Positions 34,478-42,148 of a stretch of 59,986 nt of DNA are shown in pieces. Each line of letters starts with the position of its first letter. The stretch's first letter is position 1. A program made the position numbers and the translations under genes. A model generated the notes under the pieces. That model was not told where the DNA came from and made no database searches. It saw nothing but the letters and a program-made list of their open reading frames with translations. This DNA is from Paludibacteraceae bacterium (GTDB lineage Bacteria; Bacteroidota; Bacteroidia; Bacteroidales; Paludibacteraceae), in NCBI GenBank assembly GCA_017457295.1, contig JAFTHS010000050.1, positions 1 to 59,986 on the forward strand. Direction: 5' to 3'.

Positions 34478-35530
34478 TTACTCAAATGCACCCATTTGCA
34501 GCATCGCTACCTCTTTTGGAGTCAAAAAGCGATATTTGCCACGTGCCACATTCTTCTTTGTCAGTCCCGCAAACGACACACGGTCCAATTTCGTCACGCG
34601 GTAGCCCACTTTCTCAAACATTCGGCGTACCACACGATTCTGACCCGAATGGATTTCTATACCTAGATGTTTGCGATCTTCTTGTGGGAACTCCAACGCA
34701 TCTGGAGTCACTTTCTCGTTATCTATCATCACGCCGTCGCGCAATACTGCTTCATCTGCTTCATCCAGATCACGATCAAGTGTTACAGCATATATTTTCT
34801 TCTTACCAAATTTTGGGTGTGTCAGTTTTGCTGCCAAATCGCCATCGTTGGTCAACAGGAGCACACCTGTGGTATTGCGGTCCAAACGACCTACTGGATA
34901 TATACGCTCCGCGCACGCATTGCGCACGATATCCAATACGGTGTGACGCTCTTGTGGGTCATCGGTTGTGGTCACCGTGTTCTTTGGTTTGTTGAGCAGA
35001 ATATACACTTTGCGCTCACGGCGAACTGGCTGATTATGAAACATCACCTTATCCGTTGGCAACACTTTTGCGCCCAAGTTATCCACCACTTCGCCATTCA
35101 CCGAGATCACGCCTGCCAAGATAAAGTCATCTGCTTCACGGCGCGAGCATATACCTGCATTTGCCAGATATTTGTTCAAGCGGATTGGCTTTGTAGGGTC
35201 TTCGTAGTTCTTGATATACTCTTGACGTTTACGTTGCGAATATACGTTTGGATTATGCTTCTGTTTCGGACGGAAACTGCGCTCTGTATTGTCTGCACTC
35301 TCTGGTCTAAACGCGGAGCGACGCGGTTCCACTTTCTCCGCGCGTACAGCACCTGCGGTGCGGGTAAAGCGTTGACGTTGGCGTCCACCTTCGCGTGCGG
35401 AACGATCGGGAGCATTAAAACGGGGACGGATAGATGCACCATCCGAATTGAATACGCCATTGCGCTCACGCGGATTCGCATCTTGCGAGTAGCCACCCTG
35501 ACGTGGGGTGCGGTTGTTTGAATCAAACAT
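34478..35530 (-). CDS. rluB: RluB/RsuA-type 23S rRNA pseudouridine synthase with disordered N-terminus
   Basis: The 350-residue protein has an Arg-rich, low-complexity N-terminus (about 1-110), an S4 RNA-binding domain (RLNKYLANAGICSRREADD, about 117-135) and a pseudouridine synthase domain with the catalytic GRLDRNTTGVLLL (aspartate in GRLD). By family it converts a uridine to pseudouridine in 23S rRNA. The basic extension is common in this phylum. It lies downstream of yceD-rpmF in the same direction. Confidence 0.9.
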   Translation of the reverse strand: MFDSNNRTPRQGGYSQDANPRERNGVFNSDGASIRPRFNAPDRSAREGGRQRQRFTRTAGAVRAEKVEPRRSAFRPESADNTERSFRPKQKHNPNVYSQRKRQEYIKNYEDPTKPIRLNKYLANAGICSRREADDFILAGVISVNGEVVDNLGAKVLPTDKVMFHNQPVRRERKVYILLNKPKNTVTTTDDPQERHTVLDIVRNACAERIYPVGRLDRNTTGVLLLTNDGDLAAKLTHPKFGKKKIYAVTLDRDLDEADEAVLRDGVMIDNEKVTPDALEFPQEDRKHLGIEIHSGQNRVVRRMFEKVGYRVTKLDRVSFAGLTKKNVARGKYRFLTPKEVAMLQMGAFE

Positions 35531-35625
35531 AGTCCTAATAGATTAATGGTTTTGGGTTAGTTAATTTTTCTTTTCCTAAGGTCTTGGTCTTCAGTACTTA
35601 CTATATATCCATAGTCGTTGTTCAT

Positions 35626-35660
35626 AGCATGGGCTCCGAGTGTTGCTCAGAGCCCATGCT
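35626..35660. terminator. Long hairpin between rpmF and rluB
   Basis: AGCATGGGCTC (35626-35636) pairs perfectly with GAGCCCATGCT (35650-35660). It lies after rpmF on the minus strand but has no T-run on that side. The plus side continues GTTTTGG. It could be a terminator, an attenuator or a processing signal. Confidence 0.55.
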
Positions 35661-35713
35661 GTTTTGGTTCATTGACGCGTGCATCTCTCGACGTACTCGC
35701 CGAATCGCCACAC

Positions 35714-35899
35714 TTAGGCCTCTGCAGCTTGCTCTACTGCCAATTTACCACGATAGTATCCGCAAGTTGGGCAGATAGTGTGGTAGATGTAATGAGCGCC
35801 ACAGTTTGGGCAAAGTGCCAATGCAGGCATTTTTGCTTTGTCGTGGGTACGACGTTTCGCTTGTCTGGTGTGCGATTGTCTTCTTTTTGGATGTGCCAT
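35714..35899 (-). CDS. rpmF: 50S ribosomal protein L32
   Basis: The 61-residue protein begins MAHPKRRQSHTRQAKRR and has a four-cysteine zinc ribbon, CPNCG (about 30-34) and CPTCG (about 43-47). The order yceD-rpmF is conserved in many bacteria. The usual fatty-acid genes downstream are absent here. Confidence 0.98.
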   Translation of the reverse strand: MAHPKRRQSHTRQAKRRTHDKAKMPALALCPNCGAHYIYHTICPTCGYYRGKLAVEQAAEA

Positions 35900-36006
35900 A
35901 ATTCTTTTATTGTTTTATTAGTTTATTTTAGTAGTTATTTTCGGGTTCCATTCTTTTGGTATAGCCACGCAGAACGACTATCCTCCATCCTTTTAGCCCG
36001 TTTATA

Positions 36007-36435
36007 TCATTCTTCCTCATCCAACGCGGTGCAGAGGTGGTCTTGGAGAAGCGCAGCCATTTCAGGGTTGCAACCACCATCTTGGTGACTATGCACCAGC
36101 GGGAGATTCACTATGATCAATTCATATGCCAACCATGCCAAGTCCAGTGTCTTTGGGTCTTCATCCAGGTCCACATCTTCCTCATACACATCCACCTCCA
36201 CGTCCATTGGCTCCAAGCATCGGTCGCAGGTCACTTGCACTGTGCCACACACATCCACATCCACTGCAACGCTATCCTCACCTACTATCAAACGCACTTT
36301 CGCATCCACATCTCCGCCCAACAATTCGCTAGCTTCTATAGTCGAAAAATAGGAGTTATCCAACTGAAAATCAAACAGGTGCTCTCCCAGTTCCAACTTC
36401 TCAATCTCTACAATATGCGGCGTTTGTGTATTCAT
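36007..36435 (-). CDS. yceD: YceD/DUF177 family protein
   Basis: The protein of about 142 residues has the family motif VTCDRCLEPMDV (about 70-81) and an acidic C-terminus. I start at the ATG at 36435. The open frame reaches 36456, but that would place the start codon inside the −7 box at 36454-36461. YceD proteins are linked to 23S rRNA or ribosome assembly, in keeping with rpmF downstream. Confidence 0.88.
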   Translation of the reverse strand: MNTQTPHIVEIEKLELGEHLFDFQLDNSYFSTIEASELLGGDVDAKVRLIVGEDSVAVDVDVCGTVQVTCDRCLEPMDVEVDVYEEDVDLDEDPKTLDLAWLAYELIIVNLPLVHSHQDGGCNPEMAALLQDHLCTALDEEE

Positions 36436-36453
36436 TTTCCCACAATTGGCGTG

Positions 36454-36485
36454 CAAAGGTACTACATTTTTCTGAAATACGCAAA
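36454..36485 (-). promoter_or_regulatory. −33/−7 promoter for yceD-rpmF
   Basis: On the minus strand TTTG (36482-36485) and TACCTTTG (36454-36461) are 20 bases apart. The leader is about 12 bases. Confidence 0.75.
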
Positions 36486-36507
36486 TCTTTCTGCTTTTTT
36501 TTGAAAA

Positions 36508-37740
36508 TTATTTCTCAATTGCCAAATACGGTTGAAAAATCTCGTAGTATTTGCCCATCCATTTCTCTGCCACGTCATCATACGCTTGCCAAAAGGCCTT
36601 ATTGCTCAATTCGCCCTGTGTCCATTGCATGTACAATGGTGCAAAATCCTCCACGATGGCTTTCTCCACTGTATCTGTGCATGCGAGCATCGATGGCTTG
36701 CCTTCGCTTCCGCGCAATATGTTTTGCATATTCACATAGCGCTTGCCATTGCTTATTTTCAGAGGAAACGCCCATTCATTTTTTATTTTCAGCGAAGCGT
36801 CGCACATCTCGCTATGCAGTCCTTCTCCTTCCGTTGCTTTGGCATCGCGCGCAAGCATGTATCCTGGCAAATGTTTCTTATCCATTAATAGCGGAATAGC
36901 CACTGCGCATGCAGGGTAACCCAACGCAGTCCACATCACGGTATGCAACGGATTACCACCCTCTTTCACGCCTTCAAAATACACTACTGCCGAAGTTATT
37001 CGACGAGGTATAAAATCCTGATCTACTGTATATTCTGGTGCATTCTCCGCATCATAATCCACACCCAGCACCTCATGACGATATTGTCGTGAGAACAGGT
37101 TCAGTGCATCCATAGCAGTCATCTCTTTCTCCTTTGAAAAGGCCTCTTTCATGATGGCGGTTGCTGTCTGATAACGCTCCCATCCTTCATAATCTTCGTA
37201 TCTTCCTGCCTGACTAAAGTTAGTCACCACGCGGTATCCTTCGGGGATCGTATTCACATCATATTTGATATAGCGCGAGTTATTCATCTCGTAGTACGCG
37301 GCTCCACCTTGTGCGTCAATAATGCCAAAGTTTGCTTCCACGCCCCATGGCTGTGGATAGGTCATCAGCCACGCCTCAAAGTCGGCTATGGTAGCGCAGT
37401 TGCCTAGTGCGTGATACATCAGTTCGCCTTCTCTATCCATCTGACAATCCAGTTTATCTTCGCGCAGGTTGTATGATGCCGTATTCATTATACACAGTCC
37501 TGCTTCATTCATGCCCGACCACACTTCGCCGTCCAGCATGGGCGAGTTCATCAGTCCAATAAACGCATATTTCTTACCTTGAAAATAGGCAATACGATTA
37601 TTCAGTTCGCCTGTATCGCGATGTTTAAACATGGCGGGTTTACCCGAAGGAGTAGCTTTACCGCTAATGATAAATGATGTGCAGGCCCAACTGCTGAGCA
37701 CCACCCATGGCGCTAGCAATATAAATACAATTCGTTTCAT
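36508..37740 (-). CDS. Secreted C45/choloylglycine-hydrolase-like Ntn hydrolase
   Basis: The 410-residue protein has a signal peptide ending just before Cys20 in SSWACTSFIISG. A cysteine exposed at the mature N-terminus followed by TSF is the nucleophile arrangement of Ntn hydrolases of the penicillin-acylase-V / C45 / linear amide hydrolase group. MFKHRDTGE and GMNEAGLCIMNTA (about 77-89) fit the fold. The substrate (bile salt, N-acyl amino acid or another amide) cannot be assigned. Its own promoter is at 37787-37818. Confidence 0.8.
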   Translation of the reverse strand: MKRIVFILLAPWVVLSSWACTSFIISGKATPSGKPAMFKHRDTGELNNRIAYFQGKKYAFIGLMNSPMLDGEVWSGMNEAGLCIMNTASYNLREDKLDCQMDREGELMYHALGNCATIADFEAWLMTYPQPWGVEANFGIIDAQGGAAYYEMNNSRYIKYDVNTIPEGYRVVTNFSQAGRYEDYEGWERYQTATAIMKEAFSKEKEMTAMDALNLFSRQYRHEVLGVDYDAENAPEYTVDQDFIPRRITSAVVYFEGVKEGGNPLHTVMWTALGYPACAVAIPLLMDKKHLPGYMLARDAKATEGEGLHSEMCDASLKIKNEWAFPLKISNGKRYVNMQNILRGSEGKPSMLACTDTVEKAIVEDFAPLYMQWTQGELSNKAFWQAYDDVAEKWMGKYYEIFQPYLAIEK

Positions 37741-37786
37741 AGCTTCATATATTGATTTCGAGTATCTCTTTTTCCTAATTTCTCCG

Positions 37787-37818
37787 CAAATGTACTACTT
37801 TTTTCGCAAATATGCAAA
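37787..37818 (-). promoter_or_regulatory. −33/−7 promoter for the Ntn hydrolase gene
   Basis: On the minus strand TTTG (37815-37818) and TACATTTG (37787-37794) are 20 bases apart. Confidence 0.7.
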
Positions 37819-37888
37819 TTCTCTGCAAAAATTCCCCTTTTTTCTCCGAACACCCCACCCGACACTTTCCTAATTCTTTCACGACTTT

Positions 37889-37996
37889 AATTAGTGATTA
37901 ATTAGTGATTAATTAGTGATTAGTTAGTGATTAGTTAGTGATTAGTTAGTGATTAATTAGTTATTATCGAACCTTCATCATATGAAAACCCTACTT
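37889..37996 (+). repeat. 11-bp tandem repeat (AATTAGTGATT), seven units plus conserved tail
   Basis: The units are at 37889-37965: three AATTAGTGATT, three AGTTAGTGATT and one AATTAGTTATT. The tail GAACCTTCATCATATGAAAA plus CCCTA matches the tail of the array at 19088. Copy number differs between the two sites (seven against five). Confidence 0.9.
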
Positions 37997-38061
37997 TTCA
38001 CCACACCTTATGTTTCCTATGGTTATCTTCCACTTTTCTTTCTCCTACTTTCCTACAAAAA

Positions 38062-38089
38062 CAGGGCGTACCCACACGGGATACGCCCT
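38062..38089 (-). terminator. Terminator of the split-domain operon
   Basis: AGGGCGTACCC and GGGATACGCCCT pair with one bulge. On the minus strand the stem is followed by GTTTTTG. Confidence 0.75.
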
Positions 38090-38118
38090 ATTACTTTTAT
38101 CTCGAAACAATTCAGGAA

Positions 38119-39000
38119 TTACTCTTCTTTTTTTCCCAAATTGAATGCGTAATACACTTTCACACCAAATTCCAGTGGAATAGAATTAGAAGCTACGATC
38201 TCATACACATTGGCTGTAGCAACCGTTGACACTTCTTCAGAGATATGTGCAGGTGGAGTTACTTGTATGATTGGGCTATCGTATTCTGTTCTCATATTAT
38301 TCCAGCAACCTACATGGAAATACCCCAACACACCTACCATCTGATTCCATTCATAGCCAATCTCCGTCCCTACATAAATGTCGAATCGTGCTTTTGGCTT
38401 GGTCAAGGATATGGGTTGTACCATTTGTTCTTCTGCCAGCACTCCGGTGATGATTTCGTTAGGCACTTCCACGCCGTAAGCAGGATAATATGCCACCACC
38501 ATAGGATCCACGAAGCCTTGCTGACCGCTTCTATGCACGGCTACACGAAACATCGGACCTATATCAAAAATCACACCTTTGGCTCTTAGAGCAAACATCA
38601 GAGGCACTTCGGCTGTCACTTGGTTGCATTTCACTTGGCATTCTCCCGACGTAGTATAATCGATGATATTATCCAAGTAATCGCGTGTAGTGTAGTGGTC
38701 AGAGAACCCTAAGTTGTACTTAGCATTTTGGTATCCAATGTTCACACCCAAACGCACACCCAAATCTATAGATGTAGATGCCGAATCTGCGGGAGTTGAC
38801 ATATAGAACACACAATCCATACCTACCGAACCAGCGAATCCCACTTTATTAGGAACGAGTTTCTCGTATTGCGCCACATTGTATTGCCCTCCGCCTTTCA
38901 GCCCGAAGCGCATCATATGATGCTGGGCATGTATCAGCGACGAGCATACCATGAAGAGCGATAGCAATAGTGAATATTTATATACTTGCTTAGTCATCAT
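38119..39000 (-). CDS. Outer-membrane beta-barrel protein
   Basis: The 293-residue protein has a signal peptide (about 1-25), repeated amphipathic strands (FGLKGGGQYNVA, GVRLGVNIGYQ, FGVKVYYAFNLG) and an end typical of OMP_b-brl_2 barrels. It is the last gene of a four-gene leftward operon and overlaps the gene for the sorting-tail protein by 11 bases. By analogy with SprF/PorP-type partners of secreted Bacteroidota adhesins it may anchor or export the upstream products. That role is inference. Confidence 0.75.
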   Translation of the reverse strand: MMTKQVYKYSLLLSLFMVCSSLIHAQHHMMRFGLKGGGQYNVAQYEKLVPNKVGFAGSVGMDCVFYMSTPADSASTSIDLGVRLGVNIGYQNAKYNLGFSDHYTTRDYLDNIIDYTTSGECQVKCNQVTAEVPLMFALRAKGVIFDIGPMFRVAVHRSGQQGFVDPMVVAYYPAYGVEVPNEIITGVLAEEQMVQPISLTKPKARFDIYVGTEIGYEWNQMVGVLGYFHVGCWNNMRTEYDSPIIQVTPPAHISEEVSTVATANVYEIVASNSIPLEFGVKVYYAFNLGKKEE

Positions 39001-39784
39001 TCACAATATAACGCATGGTTTGATTGATTGTTTCCGACACCACTTTCACCTGATAGCAGCCTGCCATAGGTACAGGATCCAACATATATGTACTCTCTTT
39101 GTTAGCTTGCAGTGTTTGAACCAGTTGTCCGGTCATACTATATACATATATATGTGTATCCTCTTCTGGATTCAGACCGGTCAATTTCATTTGTTGCCCA
39201 ACCACCACAGAGTTTGGTAGCAGAGCCACTCTTGCTGCTTGACTTGCGCCCGAATAGCATACGATCTCTGACCGCATCAATCCGTCGCATATCAAGCCAC
39301 GCACATCGCTAACATCCACCACAGCGTAGTAGTTACCCGTTCCTTTCAGACTCTTGTCTAAGGTGAGATAGTAACTATTCTCCCCTACCAACTGATCATC
39401 CAGGGGGAACATGCCATGCATATCATCGGGTTCATCTACCACGCGATACCATGTCACATCCTCGGGATCGAAATAGTACCCTTGCTCATTGATTGCACGC
39501 ACGTTTATCATTAGCAACCAATCATATAGCGCCACTACGGGCCAATTGGCATACTCTTCACAGTTCGATGCAAAATAAGCAATAAATGTAAGATCTTCGG
39601 TAACTTCAATTAGTCGAATCGCTTCTTCATTACCATCATTCCAACGAACGAAGTGGTAATCTTCATACGGATTCGCAGAAATTTCTATCCACGTACCACA
39701 AGGTATGCCCTTATATTCCTCTGCCCGAGTTGGGCAGAAGAACATAAGTAGCATAATCAGTGTATAGGATAGCTTTGATCTCAT
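38990..39784 (-). CDS. Secreted protein beginning with a half repeat domain and ending in a T9SS-like tail
   Basis: The 264-residue protein has a signal peptide (about 1-21). It then opens directly with the second half of a bacterial repeat domain (about 27-73: CGTWIEISANP, YHFVRWNDGNEE, FIAYFA). An immunoglobulin-like region follows (about 80-180). The last 80 residues (VALLPNSVVVG, IYVYSMTGQLV, GCYQVKV) look like a type IX sorting domain. No first half of the repeat precedes it. The missing half is found at the end of the upstream gene's product. It is the third gene of the operon. Confidence 0.78.
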   Translation of the reverse strand: MRSKLSYTLIMLLMFFCPTRAEEYKGIPCGTWIEISANPYEDYHFVRWNDGNEEAIRLIEVTEDLTFIAYFASNCEEYANWPVVALYDWLLMINVRAINEQGYYFDPEDVTWYRVVDEPDDMHGMFPLDDQLVGENSYYLTLDKSLKGTGNYYAVVDVSDVRGLICDGLMRSEIVCYSGASQAARVALLPNSVVVGQQMKLTGLNPEEDTHIYVYSMTGQLVQTLQANKESTYMLDPVPMAGCYQVKVVSETINQTMRYIVNDD

Positions 39785-39821
39785 TTTCTGTTCCTATAGG
39801 TTCGAAACTATGGTTATTGCC

Positions 39822-41207
39822 TTAGAGTTTCTCAATAGTTACAGTACCCATTGTCTCGTCCGCAGACTCAACTGTGATAGTGTACTTCCTAACTTCGAAG
39901 GTTGCAATGAGTTCAACATTGCCAGTTACCTTAAACGTTAAGGATTCTTCTTTATCACCATTACTCCATTGCTTGAATTTGTAGCAGCCGTCAGGTGTTG
40001 CTATAACAGTAACTTCTTCTCCGTACTCATACGTACCTGCACCAGTAACTGTACCATGCTCAGGATCATCGACCTTAACGGTTACTGTATATCTATTCTT
40101 AGTAGCCTTGTAAGTTGCTGTGTATACTTGAGTTTCAATCTTCTCTGTTACTGGAGTAATTGATGGATCTGATGTAGCCCAACCATCAAATGTATATGTC
40201 CATTGTCCTGTGGTGTCAACTCTCTCTGGTACTGGTATATTTTGAGCCATCTTACCATATTCCACATCCTCTGTGTGTAGTATAGTTCCATCATGATCCT
40301 TGAAGGTTACAGTATATACTTGTTTAATAGCCTTAAAGTTTGCTTCGTATACTGCAGGTCCTGTTACCGTTACTAAATCAGGTTTCCATGTTCCATCCCA
40401 CTCATATTTATATTCATATGTCTCAGCTTTTGTAGGAATTACCTCAGAGTCATATACTGGTTTTTCGCCATATGCAACCCCTTTCTCATAAATTATTGTA
40501 CCATTACCATCTTTGAAGGTAATTGTATATTCCTTAGCAGTATGTTTATATTGAGCTATATAAGTATGAGTCTCAGGTTTTTCTGTTACAGGCACAAGTT
40601 CTTTAGGGTTCCAACCTATAAATTCCCAAGTATAATGCTGATCGTTTTCATCTACTTGTATTCTCTCTGGATTTTTACTTGGGAAAGTTGGGTAGCCACC
40701 ATATGGAACTTGCTCTGATTTTATTGGTGTGCCGTCATTATTATAGAATGTAACAGTATACATTGTAGGTATTTCCTTAAATACTGCAGTAAAAGATTGA
40801 GCATGTGCAGGAACTGTAGGTACCGCTTCTAAACTTGGCTCCCAGCCTATAAATTCCCATGTTGATTTATTTGGATCAACTTCTTTCTCTGGAACAGCAC
40901 CTTTGTAAGTAATAGCAGAACCATATGGCAGTTTCTCTGCAGCGAGAAGTAACTCACCATTCCAGTTTTTAAAACTAATCTCATAGAGATTTGGAGCAAA
41001 TGTCGCAACATACTTCTTCAAATTTTCATTAACCTCAACTACGCGAGTGGAGTCTGTATTACCATCTGACCATTGTACAAAGTGATAACCTTCCTTAGGA
41101 GTTGCAGTAATTTTAACTAGACTACCGCAATCGCACGTTTCCGTAGCAGCTTGCGCTGTTATGGCGATTGAGCAGAACATCGCCAAAAAGAATAAAAGTT
41201 TTTTCAT
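39822..41207 (-). CDS. Secreted InlB-repeat protein flanked by two half repeat domains
   Basis: The 461-residue protein has a signal peptide (about 1-20), then a C-terminal half bacterial repeat (about 22-72: CGSLVKITATP, YHFVQWSDGNTD). Four InlB/Listeria-Bacteroides type repeats follow (about 73-145, 148-222, 226-292 and 296-368), then one complete bacterial repeat (372-438), and finally an N-terminal half repeat that stops at GTVTIEKL (441-461). There is no sorting tail. Both ends are therefore incomplete domains. It is the second gene of the operon. Confidence 0.8.
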   Translation of the reverse strand: MKKLLFFLAMFCSIAITAQAATETCDCGSLVKITATPKEGYHFVQWSDGNTDSTRVVEVNENLKKYVATFAPNLYEISFKNWNGELLLAAEKLPYGSAITYKGAVPEKEVDPNKSTWEFIGWEPSLEAVPTVPAHAQSFTAVFKEIPTMYTVTFYNNDGTPIKSEQVPYGGYPTFPSKNPERIQVDENDQHYTWEFIGWNPKELVPVTEKPETHTYIAQYKHTAKEYTITFKDGNGTIIYEKGVAYGEKPVYDSEVIPTKAETYEYKYEWDGTWKPDLVTVTGPAVYEANFKAIKQVYTVTFKDHDGTILHTEDVEYGKMAQNIPVPERVDTTGQWTYTFDGWATSDPSITPVTEKIETQVYTATYKATKNRYTVTVKVDDPEHGTVTGAGTYEYGEEVTVIATPDGCYKFKQWSNGDKEESLTFKVTGNVELIATFEVRKYTITVESADETMGTVTIEKL

Positions 41208-41317
41208 AATAATAAAATTTTTAAGTGTTTGTTATTATTTTTCTAATTTAATGGTTACTACTATTCACTTGGTTGTTATCCTTCATAAATAACCCCTTGA
41301 TATACCTAATGTAAATA

Positions 41318-41725
41318 CTATAACTTCTCAATACCAACCGTTCCTTTGGCAGGATCAGAGGTATCCACTGTGATTGTAAATTGCTTTATTTCAAAGATAG
41401 CGGAAATAGTAAAATTGCCATGTACTTGTATCGATCGATGCTTATCAGTTATACCATCCGACCACTTTACAAATTCAAGACAATCATCTGATGGAGTTCC
41501 TACCGAGAAGGTAATAGATTCTCCCGCTTCCACCAAATATTCCTTACTAACGCTTCCATTATCAATAGTGACCTTGTACATCACAGGGTCAGAAGCAGCA
41601 GATGGTTCAGCAGAAACAGAAGAAAGTTGGCTATTAGACGGCACACGAACTGTAGAGCCCAAAGCGGGCAGTACATACAACATAAAAGAAAGCAGCAAAA
41701 CAATATGTGCAAGCCGTGTTTTCAC
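41318..41725 (-). CDS. Small secreted protein ending in a half repeat domain
   Basis: The 135-residue protein has a signal peptide (about 1-23), a Ser/Pro linker, one complete bacterial repeat domain (about 49-112: VTIDNGSVSKEY, FVKWSDGITD, ISAIFE) and then the first half of another (115-135), ending GTVGIEKL at the stop. The end is cut at the same point of the fold as the next gene's product. It is the first gene of the operon, behind the promoter at 41773-41804. Confidence 0.75.
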   Translation of the reverse strand: MKTRLAHIVLLLSFMLYVLPALGSTVRVPSNSQLSSVSAEPSAASDPVMYKVTIDNGSVSKEYLVEAGESITFSVGTPSDDCLEFVKWSDGITDKHRSIQVHGNFTISAIFEIKQFTITVDTSDPAKGTVGIEKL

Positions 41726-41772
41726 TATACTATTTTTTCCAAAACATCCTAACGCATAGGATATTCGGGTCG

Positions 41773-41804
41773 CAAAATTACTACATTATTTCCAATATAA
41801 CAAA
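41773..41804 (-). promoter_or_regulatory. −33/−7 promoter of the split-domain operon
   Basis: On the minus strand TTTG (41801-41804) and TAATTTTG (41773-41780) are 20 bases apart. Confidence 0.7.
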
Positions 41805-42076
41805 ACTTAACAGCATTTTATTAACAAAAGTGCTCTTTTTCTTAATAAATAACCTATAGTTTAATCTTTTAACTATAGTTTATTACAAATTTTCTATAGT
41901 ATATACAATAATTATAAATATATATTAGCATATTTATTAATAATAGTAAATGAATTGCAGGTTTCTGATGATAGAATATACTCTCTAAAACCATCGAACT
42001 ACAGGCTTTTTTTTACATAAAAACGCGCTATATACTGAGTGCAAAACATCTCTTTTTCAAAAAAAGCACACTTATT
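41805..42076. other. A+T-rich divergent intergenic region
   Basis: No gene is seen. It contains an inverted repeat CTATAGTT (41854-41861) / AACTATAG (41871-41878) and a further CTATAG near 41894. These could be operator sites for either divergent promoter. I see no DnaA boxes. Confidence 0.5.
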
Positions 42077-42108
42077 CTTGCATATGTCCATTATTTTTCG
42101 TACCTTTG
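42077..42108 (+). promoter_or_regulatory. −33/−7 promoter for rel
   Basis: CTTG (42077-42080) and TACCTTTG (42101-42108) are 20 bases apart. The leader to the ATG at 42149 is about 35 bases. Confidence 0.75.
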
Positions 42109-42148
42109 CAGGCTAATTGTTGTTTGCATTGGAAAACTCAAACTAATT

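Larger units (their letters stand above)
37819..38118. other. Intergenic region with repeat array and terminator
   Basis: No gene is supported here. The stretch holds the seven-unit 11-bp array with its conserved tail (37889-37996), about 60 bases of pyrimidine-rich sequence, and the terminator of the leftward operon at 38062-38089. Confidence 0.7.

Noticed and set aside
34667-35521. 284-codon plus-strand open frame
   Set aside because: It is antisense to rluB and rich in Cys/His/Trp without pattern. It is a shadow frame.
36508-37740. Lipoprotein reading of the Ntn hydrolase because of the Cys after the signal peptide
   Set aside because: SSWAC is a poor lipobox, and CTSF fits an Ntn nucleophile exposed by signal cleavage.
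41805-42076. A+T-rich region near rel and dnaB as a replication origin
   Set aside because: No DnaA-box cluster and no dnaA, dnaN or other origin-linked genes. It is simply a divergent promoter gap.
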